Shown: positions 6,915-13,816 of the stretch, one piece after another
Position numbering within the stretch: the first letter of the stretch is position 1
Layout of the letters: each line of letters opens with the position of its first letter
Assembly: GCA_030998015.1 (NCBI GenBank)
Contig: JARWMV010000211.1
Span: 1 to 16,914 of the forward strand
Source of the DNA: Ceratorhiza oryzae-sativae
Lineage: Eukaryota; Basidiomycota; Agaricomycetes; Cantharellales; Ceratobasidiaceae
Length of the DNA: 16,914 nt
Direction of reading: 5' to 3'
Translations under genes and position numbers: made by a program
Notes under the pieces: generated by a model
Told to the model about the DNA's origin: nothing
Database searches by the model: none
Seen by the model: only the letters and a program-made list of their open reading frames with translations

Positions 6915-6942
6915 ACTACCTTTACGGTGGTTTTGGGTTTTT
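6915..6942 (+). repeat. CCAAAAC/GTGGTTTTGG hairpin
   Basis: CCAAAAC-TACCTTTAC-GGTGGTTTTGG lies at the junction of two HEG remnants. Related sequence ACGGTGGTTTTGG occurs at about 8137-8150 and in reverse at about 3165-3180. Confidence 0.65.
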
Positions 6943-7124
6943 AAATTGAATAATTTTCAAATTGATCTTCAGGATTTACTCAAGCAGATGGATCTTTTGT
7001 AGTTGGCTTTGAAAAAAGAAATCAAGGTTTAATACCTTACCGACCACGACCTATGTTTGTTTTATCACATCCGCCTCAAGCTTCGGATCCGTCTGTGTAC
7101 GGCTTAAGCCGCACACATACGTCT

Positions 7125-7176
7125 CCTCTACAAGCGTGAAGTTGTTGCACGTACGTGCAACAATTTCAGCTAGAGG
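7125..7176. repeat. TTGTTGCAC palindrome element, copy 1
   Basis: Outer CCTCTA / TAGAGG, inner TTGTTGCAC / GTGCAACAA centred on GTAC. The inner palindrome recurs at 7821-7842 with a different outer flank. Confidence 0.8.
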
Positions 7177-7258
7177 ACATGTGAGAGAGGAGAACTTATT
7201 TCGAGAAATTCAAAAACATTTAAATGTTGGCCGAATTCAAATTACTCGAAACGAGGTA

Positions 7259-7300
7259 AACTCCGCCTCCTGGATCTCTAGAGATCCAGGGAGCGGAGTT
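7259..7300 (-). repeat. CTCCGC-type element, copy 1 (in frame in a HEG)
   Basis: AACTCCGC / GCGGAGTT outer arms and TGGATCTCTAGAGATCCA inner palindrome. It is 42 nt long, i.e. 14 codons without a stop, and HEG homology continues in the same frame on both sides. Confidence 0.9.
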
Positions 7301-7383
7301 TCTTCTTTAGAAGAAATAACTAATGTAATTATTCCTCTGTTTGATAAACATCCTGTTAGAGATGGAAAATATCGTTCATTTTT

Positions 7384-7403
7384 GCAGCGCGCTATGCGGC
7401 TGC
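7384..7403 (+). repeat. 20-nt hairpin element, copy in HEG
   Basis: Exact reverse complement of 2371-2390. It sits between SFL and the VFKEVV block of a HEG and, not being a multiple of three, shifts the frame. Confidence 0.85.
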
Positions 7404-7561
7404 CCAAGTTTTCAAAGAAGTAGTAGAAATGATGAACCAAAAAGAGCATACAACTTTACAAGGTTTTATGACTATTTTGGAGTTATCTTATTTTACCCAT
7501 AACACATCAAATCGAACATTGGAAAGTAAACAAGAGATTTTGACAAACGAACCGCCTTCTC

Positions 7562-7734
7562 CCGCGCGCGTTAGTTGCTGGTGGGACTTGTCCCACCAAC
7601 CAACGTGAGCAATCGCAACCGTTTGCGATTGCTAGTGCGCGGCATAATATCGATATTTAGCCGCCGGCTGAAAATGACGAACGGTCGTCATTTTCTACGA
7701 GGGAATCTTTCAGATTCCCTCTAACGCCGGCGGG
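7562..7734 (+). repeat. 173-nt composite double-hairpin element, copy 5
   Basis: Full length without a nested insert; two base changes in the last hairpin (CAGATTCCC for AGGATTCCC). The flanks TTCT and AGAA extend the terminal complementarity. Confidence 0.95.
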
Positions 7735-7799
7735 AGAAGGAGTTCCTGGCTTAAAAATAAATTTAAAGTTTTACCTACTATCTATGAAGAATCTTTAAG

Positions 7800-7915
7800 A
7801 TTCTTGACCCGTCCCCTAGGTTGTTGCACGTACGTGCAACAATTTCACGAGGGTGAATACTCTTCCCTTACAGGCAGCGTGTACTTGTACACGCTGACGA
7901 CAGGGTTAGGGTAGA
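7800..7915. repeat. Hairpin cluster within HEG
   Basis: Contains TTGTTGCAC/GTGCAACAA (7821-7842) with a CCCCT / GAGGG outer flank, then CAGCGTGTAC/GTACACGCTG (about 7873-7896) inside CCCTT..AGGG arms. Confidence 0.7.
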
Positions 7916-8314
7916 AAATTCATCTTCAGCAATACCTTTGGATAAAGAGTTTGTCCGAGGTTTGGTTGAATTTTTCTTTCAAATCATCTAGAAGACGAGT
8001 AGTTCCCAACTTTACGGTAACTATGGGTAAAGGAGATGAGCAAGTTCTTCATGATCTTGTGAAATTTTTCGATTGCGGAAAAGTTTACCCTTTACCAAGT
8101 CAATCTAGTCGATTCCAGATAGAAAATGTAACACCTTCACGGTGGTTTTGGGCCCTTCGGGCATTACACCGCGCGGGCTAATCATTCTTTAACTGATGAT
8201 GTATTAAAACAGCTAGTAGATCTTGTTTACAACATGAATCAAGGTGGTAAATCTCGAAAACTAACTAAAACACAATATCTAGCCAAATTTATCCAAAATT
8301 CAATATCAAATTAA

Positions 8315-8462
8315 ATACACAATCACACTCCGCTCCCTGGATCTCTAGAGATCCAGGAGGCGGAGTTATTGAACCCCTCCCGCTAATGTTTAAAATTAAA
8401 ATTAATTTGCTAAGGCAAGAGTAAAGTTGAAGGTATAGTCTGAGCCTTAATGAAAATTAAGG
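8315..8462 (+). ncRNA. 3-prime end of a group I intron in rnl
   Basis: GGTATAGTCTGAGCC (about 8432-8446) matches the returning P7 strand of group I introns, followed by a short P9-like hairpin (CCTTAAT/ATTAAGG) and the rnl exon. A CTCCGC-type element lies at 8327-8366. I could not find the matching first P7 strand or a 5-prime exon upstream, so the 5-prime half of the intron may be lost or separate. Confidence 0.6.
8327..8366 (+). repeat. CTCCGC-type element, copy 2
   Basis: ACTCCGC / GCGGAGT outer arms around the TGGATCTCTAGAGATCCA palindrome, 40 nt, just after the HEG stop. Confidence 0.9.
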
Positions 8463-8804
8463 ATTAACTTGGAAAGGCCATTCTGACCTCGAGATAGCTG
8501 ATATTCCACGAAACATTTTTTAGAATGACACTTACGATTATATTTTTTTTAGATTTATGCAGGTACAGCACTATGAATTCCATACTCTGTGTTATAGCAC
8601 AGGTTAAATTGGGGGGTGTTGCAACTCTACCATTGGAAATTAATCTCGGAATGACATAAATTGATAGTAAGTATTCAGACTGTTCATGATAAGGTGGGCA
8701 GTCAAAACGGAAACAGCCGTGAGCATGTATTAAGGTCCCCAAATGGTTATTAAGTGAAACAAAGGAAGTTACTCTCTAAATACAGCTATAAAGTGAGCTT
8801 GAAT
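8463..8804 (+). rRNA. rnl: Large-subunit rRNA exon (about E. coli 770-1060)
   Basis: Ribosomal RNA of the mitochondrial large subunit, domain II. Conserved strings: GGAAAGGCCATTCTGACC, GAGATAGCTG, GTACAGCACT, CAGTCAAAACGGAAACAGCC, TAAGGTCCCCAAATGG, TTAAGTG and ACAGCTATAAAGTGAGCTT. The exon ends in the GTPase-centre region after GAGCTTGAAT; the exact 5-prime and 3-prime ends are uncertain by several bases. No hairpin element lies inside. The 5-prime third of rnl (positions 1 to about 770) is not visible in the window. Confidence 0.85.
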
Positions 8805-9168
8805 TTAAAAGTTCTAATGGCGCAGTCTCCATGATTTTTCTCATGGTGGGTGTGCCATTTTCGACTGTTGAGCTCAGATGAAAAACTAAGCTATATGCTA
8901 GAACCCCCTAAAGATGTTTTGCTGTATTATTATTTACAGAAAAATTAAACATATGCAATGTCGTACCTCGACATCAATGGGATACTAGCAAGAAAATTCA
9001 TCTCCAACGACTAATACGCTAGAACTCTCTTAAGAGAGTTATGACATAGTCTATCTGCTATAAAAGTAGCAGATTTTAGGATTCAATCGGAATCCGAAAA
9101 ATTTAGCTAAAAATAAATTGCTATTAACCCTGGGTATAGAAATGTTGTTGCCTTTTCTTAACCTTTGA

Positions 9169-9280
9169 CCCCCCAAACTGATGCAGCTATGCTGCATTGT
9201 TTGGGGGGGGGTAATGGCTCTCCCAATACGTTGGCCCGTAGGGCGGGCCTTACAGGCTTGGTAACGCATTGGGAGGCCTT
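9169..9280. repeat. CCCCCCAAAC-type element with GGCCCGTAGGGC companion
   Basis: CCCCCCAAAC / GTTTGGGGGG around GCAGC/GCTGC, followed by CCCAATACG..CGCATTGGG around GGCCCGTAGGGC and GCCTTACAGGC. The companion recurs at about 13136-13163 and, in reverse, at about 2960-2985. Confidence 0.8.
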
Positions 9281-9427
9281 TGTGATTTCCCCTGATTCCA
9301 TCGGGAGTTAAATCACAGTGCACTAAGTGAAGATTTTTCTTCCAAGCACTTTACCTTGTAGTTCTAATCAAATGCGTTAACGCTACCAAGATATTTGTCT
9401 ACAGTATCCCCGTCAGTAGGATTTTGG
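9281..9427. repeat. Chain of small double hairpins
   Basis: No gene. Successive units: TGTGATTT/AAATCACA enclosing CCTGAT/ATCGGG; AAGTG/CACTT-type arms enclosing GAAGA/TCTTC; GTAG/CTAC enclosing GCGTTAACGC. Each shows an outer stem, an internal loop and an inner stem. Confidence 0.6.
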
Positions 9428-9482
9428 ACTCTGATTCCGAGGTAGCCTGGAACCTCTGGGGTCCAGGCTACCTCGCAATACC
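9428..9482 (+). repeat. GAGGTACC-type element, diverged copy
   Basis: TCTGATTCCGAGGTAGCC ... GGCTACCTCGCAATACC around CTGGAACCTCTGGGGTCCAG. It keeps the same ends as copy 1, with compensated changes in the stem (TACC/GGTA to TAGCC/GGCTA). Confidence 0.8.
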
Positions 9483-9575
9483 TTGTGCTGGTCTGTCTCC
9501 ATGCAAGATTTATAAAATCTTGCTGGACATTAGACCAGAGAAACTACCTGGCGTACAAATTTTTAAAAGCAATAA

Positions 9576-9631
9576 CCAAAAACACCCCCAAACATGTGCA
9601 GCTACGCTGCATTGTTTGGGGGTGGTTTTGG
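9576..9631 (+). repeat. CCAAAAC-CCCCCAAAC-type hairpin, copy 2
   Basis: CCAAAAACACCCCCAAACA / TGTTTGGGGGTGGTTTTGG around GCAGCTACGCTGC. Confidence 0.9.
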
Positions 9632-9968
9632 AACTTATCCTTTTAATTAATTACACATGAAAAACATAAACAATATTCTTAATTTTGATTTGACACCAGA
9701 TTATATTAGTGGTTTAACTCAATCCGACGGTTCTTTCTTTTGTACTATTAGTTTAAGTCCCAACCATTTGTTTGGGCTTCAATTTAGACCTAAGTTTTCT
9801 ATAACAGGTGACCCGGAAATGGACCCCCAAACTGCCATTTCTTGACAAGGTATTGCGAGCTCGCAATACCTTGGCACAGATATGCAGCTTGCGCTGCATT
9901 GTTTGGGGGGTAGTTGCCCCCCAATAATGCAATCATTGGGGAGCAGCTGATTTAGATTCTAAACACGT

Positions 9969-10008
9969 ACTCCGCTCCCTGGATCTCTAGAGATCCAGGA
10001 GGCGGAGT
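9969..10008 (+). repeat. CTCCGC-type element, copy 3
   Basis: 40-nt copy identical in arms and inner palindrome to copy 2. Here it brings an in-frame TAG into the HEG. Confidence 0.9.
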
Positions 10009-10036
10009 ATTCAATCTTATTTTGGTTGCGGTAAAG

Positions 10037-10160
10037 TTTTCAACCTAGTCTGTGGTCTTGTTCCATGAACACGACCGCAGACTTCTGCCCCCCAAACATG
10101 TGCAGCTACGCTGCCCGGAGCCTGTGGGCGGCTAAAGCCGCCCACAGTCGAGGTTGAAAA
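10037..10160. repeat. TTTTCAACCT/AGGTTGAAAA double-hairpin element
   Basis: Closing stem TTTTCAACCT / AGGTTGAAAA enclosing TCTGTGGTC/GACCGCAGA (with TTC/GAA), half of a CCCCCCAAAC-GCAGC unit, and CTGTGGGCGGCTAAAGCCGCCCACAG. The half unit suggests an element was truncated by another insertion. Confidence 0.75.
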
Positions 10161-10467
10161 TAAACTGCAGAACTTGTAGTAAGTAGCCTTAAAGATCTTA
10201 AAGATATCATTATTCCTCATTTTCACAATCATCCTGTTCATTGCTCTAAACTACATGCATTTAAATTGTTTGATTTAATTGTTAGTGCTTTAGGTGAAAG
10301 AGGATCTAGAACAATCGAAGGAAGACGGAAATTGTTAGGTATGGCTTTATCTATGAATCAAACTACAAACAGAAAAGAGGACCGAATTTCAACATCCTCC
10401 TCAAGCGTAGCTAGAGGTTGTGTAAATGTTTATCAATGGATGTTAAAGATCTTGAGCTTATATCTAA

Positions 10468-10559
10468 CAATTGACCCCCCAAACATATGCAGCTACGCTG
10501 CATTGTTTGGGGGGGGGCAATTGCCCCCCAACATGCTGTAAGGCATTGGGGGTCAATTG
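10468..10559 (+). repeat. CAATTGACCCCC-type double-hairpin element, copy 2
   Basis: Same as 6167-6257 with one additional G in the G-tract. It interrupts a HEG between ISNN and the second motif region. Confidence 0.9.
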
Positions 10560-10699
10560 TTTGAATATGCAGACTTCAATAACTCCGGCCTTTATTTCTG
10601 GTGTAGTAGACGGCGATGGGTCATTTTTTGTCTATTTCCTGTCTAATGGAGAGATTAAAATAGGTTTTACCATCGTTACTGATAAGGCATCTAAGGTTA

Positions 10700-10812
10700 T
10701 CCTCTAGCTGAAATTAACTTCACGCTTGAGGCGGAACTGTAGACCCCCAACAAGGCAACGCATTGGGGGGGCCTCCCAAGGATGCAGCGTAGCTGCACAT
10801 GTTTGAGGGGTA
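10700..10812. repeat. Hairpin elements replacing part of HEG
   Basis: GACCCCCAACAAGG...GCATTGGGGG and a GGATGCAGC/GCTGCAC unit with CCTCCC/GAGGGG. They occupy the place between motif 2 and VDVLVPFMDANP of the HEG; about 30 residues of the family appear to be missing. Confidence 0.65.
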
Positions 10813-11061
10813 GTAGGAATAAACCAAATAGTTGACGTACTAGTTCCATTTATGGATGCAAATCCTATATTGTCTGAACGAGCTTTACATTACGACAAAT
10901 TTAAGAAAGTTAGTTTGTTGCTTAAAGAAAATAATCCTCTACCTCTTTCTGTTAAACTAGAAATAGTAGAATTATGTTACGACATGAATAAAGAAGGAAA
11001 ACGACGAGTAATGAGTAAATCACAATATATCGAGTTACTAAATCAAAAACACAAAGCCTAG

Positions 11062-11220
11062 ATAAATGACTAAACCCCCTTACCCTGTCGTCAGCTCATA
11101 AAATGCTGCAGGGACAGGGTACAGGGCCGTCGCCAAATCCACTAGAGCGACGAGGGTTATAAATGTGAAATTTTTAGCAAATTAACACCCCCAAACATGT
11201 TGTTTGGGGGTGGTTTTGGT
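11062..11220. repeat. Hairpin elements after HEG
   Basis: TACCCTGTC / GGACAGGGTA enclosing CAGC/GCTG (11081-11121), GTCGC/GCGAC (about 11129-11152), and a short CACCCCCAAACA/TGTTTGGGGGTG hairpin (about 11186-11213). Confidence 0.7.
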
Positions 11221-11274
11221 TGGGTAAAATATTCGCCAGTAAAATGGCGGGTTATTAAAGGTATCAATGGGCAG

Positions 11275-11744
11275 TCGCTACCTTTTAATGATCGTGTAAC
11301 AACGCAGTAGTCTAATGGAGTTTAGCACCGAAAATTTAACGGGTCTAGATAACCTACCGAAATCATGCCGCTTTGACATATTGCGCCCCTGGTTTAATAT
11401 AATATGTTAAAGTTGGGTAGTGGAACATTCAGAACGGATGAAGAACAGTGTTTCATTGTTTGGACGTAACTGAAGAGATAATGCTGACATGAGTAACGTA
11501 GAAAGAAGTTATAATACTTCTCGCCGAATACGAAAGGGTTGTCCAGTAAAGTTAAACTGCCGGACGTTATAGCGGCCTCTAAGCTACAAAACCAATGTTT
11601 TGTGTGATGAGTTTTTCACAGAAAGTCTATTAGACCAGGAAAAGAATGTGAATTGCTACCGTACCCTAAACCGACACAGGTTCGTTGGTAGAGAATACTA
11701 AGGCGTAGAGATAATGCTTGTAAAGGAACTCGGCAAGTTGTCCT
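11275..11744 (+). rRNA. rnl: Large-subunit rRNA exon (about E. coli 1060-1687)
   Basis: Domains II-III. Conserved strings: GTGTAACAACGCAGTAGTC, TTTAGCACCGAAAATTTAACGG, GTTGGGTAGTGGAACATTC, TAATGCTGACATGAGTAACG, CGCCGAATACGAAAGGGTT, CGTACCCTAAACCGACACAGG, GGTAGAGAATACTAAGGCG and GGAACTCGGCAAG. It ends after GTTGTCCT, where an intron starts. No hairpin element is inside. Confidence 0.9.
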
Positions 11745-11774
11745 GCTGAGCGTTTTGGGAAGACGCTCGCGTGG

Positions 11775-13010
11775 GTGAAACTATCAAACTCCGGGGACAC
11801 CCTAAAGCCTATGGTACCAAGCTATAGTGGAAACGCTATAAGTGGCTGGAGTAATTACCCAGGTATGGTAACAAGCCATATGATGAATGAAAATGAAATG
11901 GGTTATCGCGGATCTAAGTCAAATTTCACATCGAAATTTGTAAAAGAGCAACGAGTAGACGGTAGTTATTGCATCAACTTGATGCAATTAAGGTGTACTC
12001 TAATGGGTTTCGAAAGAAATTATCAATTCAAAATCCCTTCTAACCAATTAAACAAAGCACCATTTTCAACTTTTATTCCGGAACCTAAATTAAATCCGTG
12101 GTTGGTGTCAGGATTTGCCGACGCAGAGAGCTGCTTCTCTGTCTCAATTCGCCCAAGCACAAATATGAAAACTGGTTGGAGAATTTCACCTAGTTTTTTG
12201 ATAAAACTCCATATAAAGGATATTGCAATATTAGAAAAAATCAAATATACTCTAGATGTAGGTACAGTAAGAAAAGCCGGAACAGATATGGCAGTGTTTG
12301 CCGTGGAATCTGTTAAAGACTTACAAGTAATTGTAAATCATTTTGACAAATACCCGCTTCTAACCGCCAAGTCGTCTGATTTTTTAATATTTAAACAATG
12401 TTTTGAAATCATTAAAGAGAAAAGACATTTAACACCGGAAGGTTTGTTAGATTTAGTGGCTTTAAAAGGTTCTCTAAATTGGGGTCTTTCGGATGGTTTA
12501 GTAAAAGCTTTTCCAAACGTTGTTTCTGTTAAAAGACCTGAGTATGTTTTTGAAAGTATCAGCGACCCTAATTGGGTAGCGGGTTTCACTAGTGGTGATG
12601 GATCTTTCCATATAACCACTGGCCCAGCTGGTCCAGGTAATACAGTTTCTAACGTAAGGTTAAGATTTTCTATAAATTTAAATATCAGAGAAAAAGCCCT
12701 TATTGAAGGGCTGGTTCTTTTCTTTAAGTCTTATGGAACTAAGTTATTAGATTCTTCTGAAATAACTATCTCTAAAAATTATTATATCTCAGGGGAAGCC
12801 ATAAATCTCCAATTTGGGAGATTTTCAGATATTGTTAATATAATAATTCCATTTTTCGAGGAATATGGAATAGTAGGAGTAAAAAGCTTGGACTTTATTG
12901 ATTTTAAGAAAGCTGCTGATATCGTTAAAAATAAAGAGCATTTAAATCCTGAGGGTTTCAATGAAATACTCAAATTAAAATCAGGTATGACTAAAAATAG
13001 AGAGTGGTAA
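11775..13010 (+). CDS. Two-motif LAGLIDADG homing endonuclease (I-OnuI-like), intact
   Basis: Monomeric DNA endonuclease that should promote spread of its host intron into intron-less rnl. The frame of 411 codons includes intron core sequence at the start (to about residue 60), so the functional start is probably one of the internal ATG codons (e.g. before QLRCTLMGFERNYQF). Motif 1 is LVSGFADAE (about residues 110-118, followed by Ser rather than Gly) and motif 2 is WVAGFTSGDG (about 267-276). The typical ESVKDLQVIVNHFDKYPLLT block, KRHLTPEGLL and a linker NWGLSDGLVKAFPNV lie between; it ends HLNPEGFNEILKLKSGM. It has no hairpin insertion and no stop, unlike the HEGs upstream. Confidence 0.9.
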   Translation: MKLSNSGDTLKPMVPSYSGNAISGWSNYPGMVTSHMMNENEMGYRGSKSNFTSKFVKEQRVDGSYCINLMQLRCTLMGFERNYQFKIPSNQLNKAPFSTFIPEPKLNPWLVSGFADAESCFSVSIRPSTNMKTGWRISPSFLIKLHIKDIAILEKIKYTLDVGTVRKAGTDMAVFAVESVKDLQVIVNHFDKYPLLTAKSSDFLIFKQCFEIIKEKRHLTPEGLLDLVALKGSLNWGLSDGLVKAFPNVVSVKRPEYVFESISDPNWVAGFTSGDGSFHITTGPAGPGNTVSNVRLRFSINLNIREKALIEGLVLFFKSYGTKLLDSSEITISKNYYISGEAINLQFGRFSDIVNIIIPFFEEYGIVGVKSLDFIDFKKAADIVKNKEHLNPEGFNEILKLKSGMTKNREW

Positions 13011-13029
13011 TTATTAATTCTAAATTTGT

Positions 13030-13219
13030 AAATCTCTGTCTCCAGTTTTATCCCGTCATTGGGAGGTATCTTGGATACCTTAATAATGCACCCTCTAGCC
13101 AACATTGGGATAAACAAATGGAATAGAAAAGTATGGCCCGTAGGGCGTGCCTTACAGGCTTGGCCAAAACCACCCCCAAACAATGCAGCGTAGCTGCACA
13201 TGTTTGGGGGTGTTTTTGG
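13030..13219. repeat. Hairpin elements in intron 3-prime part
   Basis: GTATCTTGGATACC-type and CCAACATTGGG hairpins, the GGCCCGTAGGGCGTGCC/TTACAGGCTTGGCC unit (about 13136-13163), and a CCAAAACCACCCCCAAAC-type copy 3 (13164-13219, reverse). Confidence 0.8.
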
Positions 13220-13288
13220 AAACATATTTTAGGGTTAGCTCCCACCAAAGGGAGTTTGTTTAATTGTATGATAAATTTGAACGCCGTG

Positions 13289-13492
13289 CATAAGTTTGGC
13301 AATAAGAGGAGCCATTGGCAAATCGACAAGATTTTAAATGGTGTCACAGAATCGGAGGCCACGACTGTTTAATTAAAACACAGACATCTGCTACGATTAA
13401 TTTATTTGTATAGGTGTTGAATTTTGCCCCATGCCATCAACATAAGGTCTGCGAGTTAAAATATGCGGATTGAAAGTCTGGTTAATGGCGGT
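13289..13492 (+). rRNA. rnl: Large-subunit rRNA exon (about E. coli 1687-1908)
   Basis: Domain III-IV. It contains CATAAGTTTGGCAATAAG, AGGAGCC, GACTGTTTAATTAAAACACAG (the conserved segment around 1770-1792, uninterrupted here) and CATGCC, then GGTTAATGGCGGT. It ends at U1908 in the 5-prime strand of helix 69. Confidence 0.9.
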
Positions 13493-13512
13493 CTGTTAAG
13501 GCCGTGTGTAAT

Positions 13513-13552
13513 ACTCCGCCTCCTGGATCTCTAGAGATCCAGGGAGCGGAGT
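13513..13552 (-). repeat. CTCCGC-type element, copy 4
   Basis: 40-nt copy with ACTCCGC / GCGGAGT arms, located just 3-prime of the internal guide sequence of the L1908 intron. Confidence 0.9.
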
Positions 13553-13816
13553 ATAAAACACTATTCACTGTATGCTTGAAATCTTTAGCAGCTATCAAGG
13601 ATAGCTTTGCTTGCTTCTAGCTTTGCTAGGGTCAGTAAATATTAACTTAATACTCATAAGGAGTGATAATTTAAAGTTAGTAAAAAGATAACTAGCAGGA
13701 ATAAAAATTCCCCAACGACTACACGTGAAATAAAAAGATATAGTCTAACGACTCGAAATTAAATGAATATTTATAAAAGAAGCATTAAGTCATAAGATCG
13801 ATACCAAAAAATTAAA

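Larger units (their letters stand above)
6962..8314 (+). pseudogene. Two-motif LAGLIDADG_1 HEG dismantled by about six hairpin insertions
   Basis: Pieces in order: GFTQADGSFVVGFEKRNQGL and PYRPRPMFVLSH (motif 1, about 6968-7067); elements at about 7073-7180; NLFREIQKHLNVGRIQITRN; a 42-nt CTCCGC element (7259-7300) in frame; SSLEEITNVIIPLFDKHPVR; a 20-nt hairpin (7384-7403) causing a frameshift; VFKEVVEMMNQKEHTTLQGF; a composite element (7562-7734); SSWLKNKFKVLPTIYEESLR; hairpins (about 7800-7915); LDKEFVRGLVE at motif 2; RRRVVPNFTVTMGKGDEQVL and FFDCGKVYPLP; an element (about 8131-8178); TDDVLKQLVDLVYNMNQ. Stop at 8312-8314. At motif 2 the Gly-Asp-Gly after GLVE is missing and the frame shifts, consistent with a small deletion. 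Probably the ORF of the rnl intron ending near 8462. Confidence 0.75.
9657..11061 (+). pseudogene. Two-motif LAGLIDADG_1 HEG with at least five hairpin insertions
   Basis: Pieces in order: an ATG at 9657, then LTPDYISGLTQSDGSFFCTI (motif 1) and FGLQFRPKFSITGDP; elements at about 9831-9950; LDSKHV; a CTCCGC element (9969-10008); IQSYFGCGKVFN; a large double hairpin (about 10037-10160); SSLKDLKDIIIPHFHNHPVH and SKLHAFKLFDLIVSALGERG to MNQTTNRKEDRI; a frameshift; VKDLELISNN; an element (10468-10559); ITPAFISGVVDGDGSFFVYF (motif 2); elements (about 10700-10812); INQIVDVLVPFMDANPILSE, ELCYDMNKEGKRRVMSKSQY and LLNQKHKA; stop at 11059-11061. This parallels the HEG at 6962-8314. Both motifs are preserved, but the gene is broken many times. 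Confidence 0.8.
8805..11274 (+). ncRNA. Group I intron in the GTPase-centre region of rnl
   Basis: Core blocks: AAGCTATATGCTAGAACC (about 8891-8908), the Q/R region GATACTAGCAAG followed by CAACGACTAATACGC (about 8980-9020), and ACATAGTCTATC (about 9043-9054). A possible P1 pairs GAAT with GTTC at about 8801-8814. The HEG lies after the core in the P9 region. The long 3-prime part is filled by hairpin elements. The junction near 11,275 (TCGCTACC) is estimated by rRNA alignment only. Confidence 0.75.
11745..13288 (+). ncRNA. Group I intron in rnl at about position 1687
   Basis: The 5-prime exon end GTCCT pairs with GGGA at 11757-11760 including a U-G pair, then CAAACTCCGGGGACACCCTA and the GGTATGGTAACAAGCC and GAAATGGGTTATCGCGGATC blocks form the core (to about 11930). 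The intron ends with G before CATAAGTTTGGCAATAAG, which restores helix 64 with TCCT/AGGA. P10 is weak (one mismatch), so the boundaries may be off by a few bases. The 3-prime part contains hairpin elements at about 13030-13220. Confidence 0.7.

Noticed and set aside
1925..7734. CRISPR-like array
   Set aside because: Repeats are dispersed, of unequal spacing, in both orientations and structurally complex; no regular spacers.
8464..8742. Minus-strand open frame across 8464-8742
   Set aside because: It lies antisense to conserved rnl sequence and has no recognisable protein features.
9078..9096. GGATTC-AATC-GGAATCC resembling a T arm
   Set aside because: It lies just after the second P7 strand of a group I core, so a P9-type helix is more likely; no tRNA body is present.
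9370..9410. Possible rnl piece (ATGCGTTAACGCTACC resembles the 1080-1100 region)
   Set aside because: The better and continuous match to that region is at 11,275-11,330; this one is a short palindromic hairpin.
12023..12619. Minus-strand open frames over the I-OnuI-like gene
   Set aside because: Shadows of the intact + strand HEG.
13048..13372. Open frames on both strands across 13048-13372
   Set aside because: They run through hairpin elements and into rnl exon sequence; no protein family is recognised.
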